Position numbers and translations under genes: made by a program. 64,000 bases of DNA from Tigriopus japonicus (Eukaryota > Arthropoda > Copepoda > Harpacticoida > Harpacticidae). This document shows, in pieces, positions 1-9,677 of this stretch (its first letter is position 1; every line of letters begins with the position of its first letter). The notes beneath the pieces were generated by a model. It worked only from the letters and a program-made list of their open reading frames with translations. It ran no database searches and was not told the DNA's origin. The stretch is from the NCBI GenBank assembly GCA_010645155.1, contig CM021312.1, positions 3,655,962 through 3,719,961 on the forward strand. Reading direction: 5' to 3'.

Positions 1-1166
1 AGTAGTAAGAGAAAGAAGAGAAAGGCAAATAAATATGCAAAAATGGCTTACCTTGGATCCAAACAACCACTACACAACACAACACAGCACTTAGTCTAAA
101 CCGGCCCGTAATTCATGAGCAACGCAAAAGACGTGTGCTCACGACGACAGACGAGAAGAGACTGAAAGGATTTCTCCCGACAACGTCCGTTCTATCCCCA
201 ACAGGATTCGAACTCGCACCGTCTGGGGAAGCACTTACTCTCGGCCCTTAATAACACGTTAGTACGCGCGGCCATTCTGGCTTATTCCTACCTCATCTGT
301 GTATCAACAGTTAACTCTGTGTTATCATTATCATAACAACTTGTCAAAAAAGATTTTTTGGTGGACAAACTAATTCTGCAAACACAATCAAAATTTGCAA
401 TTTATTTGAAAGATAAATTCATGAGAAAGATTGATTTGACAAAAGATATTTAAATAGTTATTGAAGTTAAAAAACTTTTAGTTGCTTCCCCTTGCAACGA
501 GAAGACCATCATTGATCAATCCAAGTTTTTCAGTTCCATATTTTGAACCAGCCCTCTTGAATTGAGTGACAAAACATTTAAAGGATGGTGTTTTTGCAAA
601 TTTTGCCCACAATAAATCTGTCTTAAAATTAAGAAAAAAATGTTCTGTTCTTGATAATGACATAAAACAGAAAGTTTACCCCAAAAAATGTCAAAACTGA
701 AAATGTGTCATCAAACTAGCATTTATTAGGGGTAAAACATCCCCTCATAAGGCCAAAATATGTGGTTCTCAACCACAAAAATGTGTTTTTTTTTCTTTCC
801 AAAACGCCCTGTTATGTGACGAAGAATCTTTTTGTGTTTTTACATAACAAAACCCCCTTCCCCCCTCCTTTAATTATAATTAAGCATTTACGGGATGTCA
901 CTGGCATTCGTTTCTTTTTCGTACTTATGGACTTGAATTTTAAACAGGTTCCAATTCAGCCATTCACGGTCAAGGTGCTTTCTTGCCCCTCCAAACAACA
1001 AAATGTGTGATCCCTTTCATTTTTTGAGGCGTTGTTTACAACTCAGCGGGACTCTCACTAATTAGAATGACAGTTCGTGTGATTCAGTGTTCTTGAGGCC
1101 ATTGTTGGTCCAACAAGTCCCAACCCACGAACTGGAGATAATTTGAGCCTCGGATCTGGCGTGGAC
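1..1166. other. Gene-free AT-rich flank
   Basis: I see no convincing gene here. Short open frames exist on both strands but lack recognisable domains and coding-like composition. The only structured item is a tRNA-like stretch on the minus strand near 190-285, listed separately. The last 200 bases probably hold the promoter and 5' UTR of the small secreted-protein gene that starts at 1167. I could not pick out a TATA box or initiator. Confidence 0.5.
190..285 (-). repeat. tRNA-like SINE head (probable)
   Basis: Read on the minus strand, this stretch carries a B-box-like motif (GAGTTCGAATCC) about 60 nt downstream of an A-box-like motif (AATGGCCGCGCG). This resembles the RNA polymerase III promoter of a tRNA-derived SINE. 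It does not fold into a clean cloverleaf with a matched acceptor stem, so I do not call it a functional tRNA. No poly(A) tail or target-site duplication was identified. It could also be a chance match or a decayed tRNA pseudogene. Confidence 0.3.
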
Positions 1167-3509
1167 ATGAAGCACGCATGGGTTTCATGTATTATTGGAA
1201 TTCTTTTTTGCCTTGTTTTGGTTTCATCTAAAGCCATGATTCACCAGGTATGATCTGACATCGATTGTTTATGGAAGTTGTGGCGTACCTTAACCACATT
1301 TTCATAGACTTAACATAACGTAAGGCTTGAAATCGTTGCGATTACTTACAACTCACCCTGTTGTGGTTAAAATACAAATTGGTTGTTATTGTGTTTTAAC
1401 TCTTGAACCAAAACACCTTTTAAGGAAACTGTTGATGAAAGATTTTGTTTCTTTTCCAAAAGCATCCCATATTTCATAAAAAATTATTTGAAGTAACTTT
1501 AAAAAGAAAAGAAAAATCTCCCACAAAAGTTCAAAAGCGAGATGAAGCACTCACCCTTATCTACAGGTAACATCGAATAATGACACTGAAAGATGTACAT
1601 ATCACGTTCAAAAATCCCTTCCTCACAGTTAATTTTTTGATTCCAAACCTCTAAAAATGTTAAAGCACAGCTTGTGAGGCTTAATGGACATTTCTTATGG
1701 TGCAGTGAATTGCATTTTTAACTCCCCAGTCGACGTTCGATGGGTTTATGTTCACACAGATATTTAGCTAACAATTGCGATATTCTTCTGCTTTCGATGG
1801 AATCATAGCACACATGTCCAAAGTCTTCTTTCTAGTTTCAAATTCTGAATCAAGTCGATCTTGATCCCTCTACATTTGAAGTGAGGTTTCATGGGACTGG
1901 CTCAGTTTCTATGTTGACATGTTTAGCCCATGTTGCCTCAACCTCGACCTCATCGACCTTGATTTTGAAACACGAGGACAAATGCATATTCAAAAGTATG
2001 GGATCGTCATTGGTTTCCAGCCTCCCTCCAGGCATCTTCAACGCCTTCTTCCTGATGATTCCAGGTAACAACCCCATGCCCAAAATGACGCCAGTCATTT
2101 TTCACCCTTCAAATTATGGTTTAGAATTGTTTCCATCTAACGATACCCGACGAGCATTCGCGGCCGTCCAATTTACGCTCTTTCAGACTGAATTCGTCAC
2201 TGAAAGTGACATTTATGTGCAAAACCTACGTAAAGGGAAACCATTAACTGTCTCGGTGATCAGTCTAGGGCCCGGAAAAATATGTTTTCTGTTGTGGACC
2301 AGAACTTCTAGACATTTTAAAGCGTAGGGTAAGCTGATGGTTGACGAGTATGATCGTCTACTGACGAGGCCTTACCCTTTGAAGCGGCTGGAATTTCTGG
2401 TCCACAGTAAAAAAAAAAAGATTTTTTAGGCCCTAAATCACTGATCAAACAAAGGAGCACCGAAAAAAGTCCTTAAAGGTGTCACTTCCACTTCCAGTTG
2501 CAAAAGTCCAAATTTATCTCGATGTCGAAAAATGCCCACCCTGATCACAAGTCTTTGACAAGTTGTGTTTTTTTGGCAAAAATGTGAAATCATAAAAATA
2601 TATTAGAGACTTTAAGAATGAAGCCATAATTACAAGGTGTCTTTTAAACTGAGACTAGGTTTTCATATCACAATACAATATCATATCCTCTTTGCAAGGG
2701 AACGAAAGTTTGTAATACTCTTCCGAGACAATTTTGAAATTAGTGATATACCTGTAACTTATGAAACGAAAACCTTGTCCCAATTTAGAAGGGACACGTT
2801 GTATAATTGATAATATGAACTACAGAGATAAAACGAATTGAAAGGCAACATAAAAACCATCATCCAGGCAGTTTAAACGTTAATCAAATAGAAGCATGAA
2901 TACAAGTTGCAATATTTGCAAGCCTGCTACTCAAGAAAGAAACCACTCTTTAAATCATTTTTGTATGTTTTTTTAGGAATTTCTCCTGCGATGTTGAACA
3001 AAACTATAACCATCACAAGCCATTCTTGCCGTAAACAATTGGGATCTGGAAGCGAAATTGAAATGGGATGTGGGACAAGCATTTTTGACAACAACAGCGC
3101 CACCAGCGAAGATTTTTTGCATGAAGATAGAGTCAAGATCAGCTTAAAGAACAACAACGATCCACACTTGCCTGCTCCGGACTTTAGTAATTGCATTGTC
3201 CCTAATAAATTTTATTCCTAGAATGCCAGGGGAAAATACGAGTTTTCTGTTCCAGATACAGTAGCCATTCAACTAGAAATGGCCACATCAAACCTCCCTC
3301 TGAGTGTAACCCTTGCTTGGGGTCAAATCCCGGAGTGTGACAATCATCAACGCATCTTGACACAGACCTTTTCCAAAAATGGATTTTTGTTGGTCAAAGA
3401 GATGAATTCTGGAGAGTTTTCGAGCGGAAATTGTTTTTCCATTCTTTTTCAAATGCCCCCCAATGAAAAACGCCTGACGGTCCAAGATATTTATTACATC
3501 AAGATTTAG
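1167..3509 (+). CDS. Small secreted protein of unknown family, four exons
   Basis: I do not recognise the family. Proposed exons are 1167-1247, 1836-2064, 2977-3186 and 3256-3509, giving about 257 residues. Every junction has GT and AG ends (ccag|gtatga, tctag, ccag|gtaaca, ttttag, gtaatt, ttccag) and the phases agree (0, 1, 1), which is the main support for the model. Exon 1 encodes a typical signal peptide: MKHAW followed by a hydrophobic run (IIGILFCLVLV) and a small-residue cleavage region. The mature part has about eight cysteines, suggesting disulfides in a secreted or extracellular protein, and no membrane span. An AATAAA signal begins 5 nt after the stop codon, with a second at 3559. 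Without the second splice, the frame of exon 2 stays open to 2327, so intron retention would give a different C-terminus. The structure is fairly well supported, the function is unknown, and RNA data would settle it. Confidence 0.58.
2266..2434. mobile_element. Small inverted-repeat element in intron 2 of the secreted-protein gene
   Basis: The two halves are imperfect inverted copies. The left begins TAGGGCCCGG and contains TGTGGACCAGAA. The right contains CTGGTCCACAG and ends TTTTTTAGGCCCTA. The centre (GTAGGGTAAG versus CTTACCCT) completes a hairpin. This is the shape of a miniature inverted-repeat transposon. I saw no clear target-site duplication, so the family is unassigned. Confidence 0.4.
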
Positions 3510-3513
3510 AGCC

Positions 3514-3564
3514 AATAAAACTGAGGTTTTGTGCATTTCTTAGACAATGATTTCGATCAATAAA
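3514..3564 (+). promoter_or_regulatory. Poly(A) signals for the secreted-protein gene
   Basis: AATAAA occurs at 3514-3519, five bases after the stop codon, and again at 3559-3564. A signal this close to the stop implies a very short 3' UTR if the first is used. Confidence 0.55.
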
Positions 3565-4407
3565 AGGTCCCACTAACACAATGGGCGATTTCAAGCAAAC
3601 ATCACCAACTTTGAGTTAAATGCTTTATTACCGCCATCTACCGATAGAGCAACTCGATTTCTGAAAAGTAGGTTTAAAAAAAGCATAATTATGATATCAT
3701 TTTTAATACACTTTGCATAAACTTTGCGTGATTATGGTGTATGAATGGTTAAGCTTGCATTTGATACCATTTCGATTGTCTGTAAAGTAATTGCACTTCC
3801 CAAGGCTTGAAAACTTTGTGCATTTTCTCAATTCATAGCTCTATTGCACAAACAATAGCCTAGGTGCTTACGTACAACTTTAATTCAATTTAAAAGGCCA
3901 TATTGATCAAGAAACTGGAAATCAATTCATTAATCAACGATGCTAGCCCTCTACACATGCTGGAGATTGAACTTTTTTTTTATTTCTTCCCTTTGACACC
4001 CTCAAAAATACGTTTTTAGTGGGTGTACTCAAAATCTTCAACTAAAGGTTTGGTTTTACCTTCAAACAGCTTGGACGGAAATTCTTTGGGTGCTGTTGGG
4101 TATTTGAAACGTCTAATCACCACAAGTCGAAAAATTATACTTGATCAGCTGATAGATTCCTGAATCCGGATATTGGTGGAACTTGGGCTTGCAACAGCTG
4201 ACTCTCAGCCAAGCAAGGTGGAAACATTATGAACCCTTGGAAAAGTAGATGGCACCCTAGACATTTTACATGTCTATGGACTATGGACTACCATATATAT
4301 GGACGCCATAGACATAGACAATTATCATTAGTTGAAAAAGAGAATTCATTTTTCAGAGTTAGGCACAAAACCTTGCCAATTACTTATTAATTTACTTAAT
4401 TAATTAT

Positions 4408-4550
4408 AATTACTTTGGTCTCAAAAGTAATTAAATACAATTACTTTGGTCTCAAAAGTAATTAAATACAATTACTTTGGTCTCAAAAGTAATTAAATAC
4501 AATTACTTTGGTCTCAAAAGTAATTAAATACAATTACTTTGGTCTCAAAA
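4408..4550. repeat. 31-bp tandem repeat, about 4.6 copies
   Basis: A 31-base unit beginning AATTACTTTGGTCTCAAAAG recurs with starts at 4408, 4439, 4470, 4501 and 4532. The copies are essentially identical, so the array is recent or homogenised. Each unit contains the self-complementary arms ATTACTTT and AAAGTAAT around GGTCTCA, so every unit can form a small hairpin. The last copy is partial. Confidence 0.9.
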
Positions 4551-4569
4551 TCTATTGAATACCACTTTA

Positions 4570-4870
4570 TTATTGCATTAAATCGAATCGTGTCATGCGT
4601 CTTATGATCGGTTGCCGGATATCTGATCGTGTATCCTTGGATACGCTCGTACAAAGGACGGGCGTGCCCGGCGTGCCCACGGTAAATTGGATGTCAGCTG
4701 AAATGATGTTGACCGAAACGAAGCGTGCTCGAGATAATGACATTCCCGCGGAAAAACTTCCCCCACCAGTAACAACCCACATGAAGACGAGGTCATCTTG
4801 GCAAAGGAACGTGTCTCGACCAAAACCGAAACATCAAAGTAGAAAGTAAAGGTTTGCAACAAAAGCATCA
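4570..4870 (+). mobile_element. Possible non-LTR retroelement coding fragment
   Basis: An open frame of about 84 residues at 4595-4849 contains the series GCRISDRVSLDTLVQRTGVP, then a VNWMSAE segment and LPPPVTTHMKTRS. This looks like the tail of a LINE-type polyprotein as seen in many marine invertebrates. The match is from memory of sequence style only. No catalytic reverse-transcriptase motif is present and the fragment has no complete gene around it. It could instead be a lone decayed exon. Confidence 0.35.
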
Positions 4871-5911
4871 CTATTATGGAACAGAGCCCCGACGCAAATA
4901 AAAGAAGAGAAATGCTCCAGATCATTCAAGAAAAATGTGAAACGGCACGTGAAAACCCTCCCATAGTAACTTTCGGTGTGACCTATTCAATCTGAACCAT
5001 GTTAAAAAAAGAGTAATAACTCACTTATCAACAAATACACATATACATACAATGATAACCCCCAATTTTTTGAATACTGTTTCTCAAGTACAGAAATTTA
5101 TGCTTCAACGTTAAGTAGTCTTGGGCTCGTCAAATTTGTGGCAGTGACTTGTATTTAACACATGCGATCTCCCTTTTAGGAAAACTTGGAATGACAAACA
5201 TTCGTCAACGTTCTAATTTGAAATATCTGAATGGTGAATAGTCGAGCTCAATACGTAGCTAGAATGATAAGAAATCTGGTTAAAACAGGTCGACACTTGT
5301 GATTGCTATTCACTCCTGCCTTGACTCCAAAGTCAATGAATAGGAGCTAAATACACCAGAGGTTTTAGTTTGCCACAAAAGCCGAGCCAATATTGATAAG
5401 CGAAAGATGGACGGCATGCAGCTTATCAAATCACCTGCCTCTCTAATTCCAAGGACAGAAGCAACTTGCCGATGTACTGAGTAACACACACCTGCTAATA
5501 AGATCCTGTTTTAAAATTATCATATTTTGCTAACCTCGATATGACCCCAAAGGTCCATTGCTTAGCTTGGCACTTTGTCTTCCCTTTACAGCCTCAAGAA
5601 ATCTCCCAGAACATGCCAAAGACAATAAAATTCTCGAGTTAAACCTCTGGCTATGATCTAGCTGATATGAACATTGAACGCTTCTATTTTCTCCTTTTTT
5701 ATAAACTCAACGTAACTAAAATAACTGACCCAATTTATATTTGCTCTAGGTCTACCAATTGCAACTTCTTGGTGTTTATTAAGTGGGTTTAATCACTTTA
5801 TTACCTCCAATTGACGTAGGAAAAAATGCGGTAACAGGTAGAATTAAATACAAAAAAACTAAAAGAGAGAGAGGGAGGGAGGGAGTGCAAAGACCATTAT
5901 GGCTTACAGTG

Positions 5912-6215
5912 AAATCTAGTGGTGGGATTCAATCTGATTTCAATCTCTTCAACCTTTTAGGGCTGCCATCAATGGCATTGGTCCATTGCAAAAATAGTGA
6001 GAAAAAACTTTGCTTGATCTTGATGGCACCCCTGGTCTGAAGTCTTCAAAAACAGGGTCACTTTTTTGGATATTCTCTATGGACGAACGCATTTTTCACA
6101 GAAGTGACAAGTGTACTGTTTTACGTGAATCGGCAGTCACAACGACGTAGCGCGCGCAAAAAATGATTGAGCATATTGAAATCAGATTGAACTCCATGAG
6201 TAGTGAAATCGTCAA
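5912..6215. repeat. Inverted repeat, possible miniature transposon
   Basis: The motif TTCAATCTGATTTCAAT near 5929 is repeated inverted as ATTGAAATCAGATTGAA near 6177, with weaker similarity continuing outward for about 15 bases. The spacing and shape fit a short TIR element. Ends and target-site duplication were not resolved. Confidence 0.35.
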
Positions 6216-6532
6216 CTTGGAGCGTGTGGTTCCACATGGTGATTGCTCCATGCATATCCAAACCCCATCGTGATGTAGCCAGGCCTTATTTTAATTTAAT
6301 TCATGGTAAAATATGGTGTTTTCATTTTGAACTTGCCCAAAGTCCCCATAGAGGTCACCCAATTCTTAAGTGAGTTAGTGGGCAATCTTATTAGCTCTGC
6401 CAGCAAGCTGTCTGCTCACATTTGTAAACTATGTATGCCTTGTTGCTGGACCTAGACAAAAAGGATTTCTAGAATTTTCATGGTTGAACAGGTGGACAAA
6501 GATTGAGTCAATTTAATGATGAACATCTAGAA

Positions 6533-6772
6533 CAGGGGTAGGCAACCGGTGGGCCACGGCCCACATGTGGGTCCAAGGGTGGTCTTTGGTGGGCCCAGGA
6601 GCTATGGGGAAAGTCCAAAATAATGGGCCCACGAGACATCCATCGTACTCTACTCGTGGGCCCAAAGCTCGTTAATTTGTCGGCCTCTGAACCTACCAAC
6701 CTGTTTGGTGGGCCCCTGACAACATGTCAACAAATTTAAGGGCCTTGACCCAAAAGTGGTTGCCGACCCCTG
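6533..6772. mobile_element. hAT-type miniature transposon, 240 bp
   Basis: Terminal inverted repeats read CAGGGGTAGGCAACC on the left and, inverted, CAGGGGTCGGCAACC on the right. The element is flanked on both sides by the identical 8-base sequence ATCTAGAA (6525-6532 and 6773-6780). CAGGGG ends with an 8-bp duplication are the hallmark of hAT transposons. It is too short to encode a transposase, so it is non-autonomous. Confidence 0.88.
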
Positions 6773-8593
6773 ATCTAGAATCTCTTGGAAAAGGGAAAAA
6801 TGGTGCTTTTCCAATTTTCTGTGAGAAAATCTACTCGATTTTGGTCGGCCGTGCGCAGTCCATCAAATTCTAGATGTCTTTGACCGTGACTGACATTAAA
6901 ATAAGCCAAGAATTAATACCTAAAAATGATTTGTTAGGGTATTTCGATTGGAACTTGAATAGCCATTTAGAATGACATGAATGAAGAAGGTGTCCTGACC
7001 GGGGATGGGAAATTTTGACTTTCAATGAATTTTTGCCATTTTCTGTCACTTCGTGGGGAAGAGTGGCAGAAATTGAAAAATTGGAAGTTCAAACACAAAT
7101 CTATGTGCGAATTAAGAATTAGATAATCAGACGTACTTAAAATTTACACGTACCTACACATGCTCTACGGCTACAAAAGTTAACCCCCAACTTATTTCAA
7201 ATATCTTTGATACTAAAGTAACGAAACTATTCTGAAAATGATATTTGGAACTGAAAAAGTTCTACTCTTCTACAATATTGTGACAAGGAGTAATTTTCAA
7301 ACATGTTTGTTCACATGTATTGTACCAGTTTTACTTCACTCTGTTAACTCTTTTTTTCTTTTTAACTATAATCCTTTTGTGTAAGCCTTCACTTTCTTAT
7401 AGACGATCGATCCAATTGTATTCAGAGTGGCAGAAAACAAGAGCAAGGACAAAGTAGAAAAAAACGAAAAAGGTTGAAAAACAAAAACAAAAAAAGTAAT
7501 AAAAAAGTTGTTGGTTGAAAAAAAGCTGTTATTCTTAGTCAAGTACCTCTACGTTGCGAAATCCATGGAAATCTGCACTCATGTACCATTTCAATGTGTT
7601 TCAGTGAGTACAGTCAAGGACCCTCCAGCCCTTGGGAGTCCTTGGTACAGTACATTGAAATAGTGGAAAAGTTTGAATTTAAAAAGACTAGAAATGGCAT
7701 ACATTTCGAAAAAATAGAAAAACAAAAATAAATTTGTTTTGAGAAAGGACCCCCAAGAAATACTTTTCGTTCTTAAATATGCACATTTTCGTACCTTCCT
7801 CGAACCTGAAAAGCGCAAAAAAAATGTCAAAAAGAGTAAGCCACAAAGAGCGCCAGACTTGCGTGAAAACTCAAGATTTGCAAGGCGTGGTAGAATATTT
7901 ATACGAAAAATTGGTGGGACATTCAAATTTGGTCAAAAAAAATAAAAAAAAGTTTTTTTTCTGAAAAAAATCTAATCCGGCAAAAAGGGCAAAAATATTA
8001 TACAAGCAGTGTTTTTACGTTTTGAAGTTTTACGCTTGTTCTACAAATAATCAATAAATATTACAAAAGAAATATCAATCACTGCTTTTCTGCGGGGAAC
8101 GTGTTTCTAACGTGTAATTGGTTAATTAACACTTAACAAATTATTGTTTATTGTTGTATGACACTCAATAACACAGTGTGTAACATAGAGTATAGGCTTT
8201 AGGGGAGAGAAAAATTAAAAAGAAGAATAAAGGAAAAAGAAAAATGGGAAACAAACTCACAAATCAAGGCATACATGAACAAATGTTGACAAAAAGCAAG
8301 TATAATTAACAATTAACAAATAAATGAAAGCTAAGGTGAGGAATGACGATTGAAAGTGGAACTTTTGGGCAGAATTTAGGTAGGTTTGGTATCGTCGAAC
8401 AAACAAACCTTAGGGGAAAAGTCATCCCTTTCTTTTCGAGGCCTGTCTATTCTATCATTGATCCGCCCTCCCTCCTCGAAAGTCCTTCAAAGTCTTCAAT
8501 CATAGTTAATTCCATAATTTCGCAAGTTCATTCAATCCCAATCGAGCAACGCAAGCCCTTGACTGAGTCCGTCACATACACCATGGACCTCTA

Positions 8594-9299
8594 GAGATAT
8601 GGACGTTGGTCGGAAGCCAGATTTGATTTTGCCTGACCGAGAGCAGGCCGATCAAAATGCAACTTAAGTGCTGAAAAAATTCCTTAAAATAATGAATGAA
8701 ACATTTCTTTTCAAACCAACACCTTAAATTTAATTACATGCTTGGCTGTCCATACTACTTCAGGTGTCCCTTTCTTAAAGCAGGCAAGGGATGCGTGTGC
8801 TCATCCTTACTTCTAGGTCTGTTCAAGTAAAAGATAACCACTTGATGCACCTGCTTGGTCACTGGTGACAGAAAAACCTTGGACATGGGCACTTTTGTGA
8901 ATCAAGATGATGATATTCCTTGCAATTGAAGTTTTTAATTAGGCCACAAACATTAAGAAAGTGACACCATGTTTACAACTGAATGAAGCAATTCTCAAGT
9001 GATGCCATTTCATGTCTTGACAAGCCAGTTGAAATTTTAATGTCAAATTTACTGAATAATCCAAATCATAGTATTTTGAGTTTAAACTGTCAATTTTTTG
9101 CAAATTGACACTCAAATATGAAAGAAAATATTTTTTTCTTTGATGCTATCAGAAGAGGAGGCTTGATTAGCGCAGTTTTTTCGCAAATCTGGGCATTTTT
9201 CTGAGCTCACTTGGCCCTTTCTTATGGCGGCAAATTCAAACCATTTTGATATCGGCCTACTCTGGGCCAAGCCATTTTTTCGACCAACGTCCATATCTC
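8594..9299. mobile_element. TA-flanked TIR element, 706 bp, upstream of the VWA gene
   Basis: The left end begins GAGATATGGACGTTGGTCG. The right end is its inverted copy, CGACCAACGTCCATATCTC. Similarity continues inward on both sides (GAGCAGGCCGAT versus the inverted GAGTAGGCCGAT). A TA dinucleotide flanks each end (8592-8593 and 9300-9301), as for Tc1/mariner-type insertions. There is no transposase frame. The right end lies about 380 bp upstream of the VWA-domain gene's start codon, so it may overlap that gene's promoter. Confidence 0.72.
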
Positions 9300-9677
9300 T
9301 AGATGTCCGTGCATACACTCAAACAGTACACACAACGTGCATAGTGCCAACGTTGCTCAGATGATTCCATTCCCTGTCCTGTGGGTGTATGCACATACAT
9401 CTCTTGACATGCAGGCAGCCACACACCTCCACGCACTGACTGACACACATGATCGCGGCATAAACAATCGTTGACGGAAGGACGGGGAAAGCCCGCCTTC
9501 GTTGACTTGATACGCCGTGAATCCCGAGACCATGGTGAAATCATGGACAATCAATGAATGATTCATCATACCTCGATCATTTAAACAACGTTGCTTCGAA
9601 CTCCGAGTTAGTACGATTTGCGCCTTGAAAGTGAAGGAACAGTAAGAACAAAGAAAGAAGCAGCACCACAATCAAAA

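Noticed and set aside
190..285. Functional tRNA gene on the minus strand
   Set aside because: It has boxes A and B but no proper acceptor or anticodon stem, so it is listed only as a tRNA-like repeat.
3187..3221. A 35-nt intron ending at TCCTAG before 3222 in the secreted-protein gene
   Set aside because: It shifts the frame and meets a stop. The acceptor at 3255 keeps phase and the downstream frame open.
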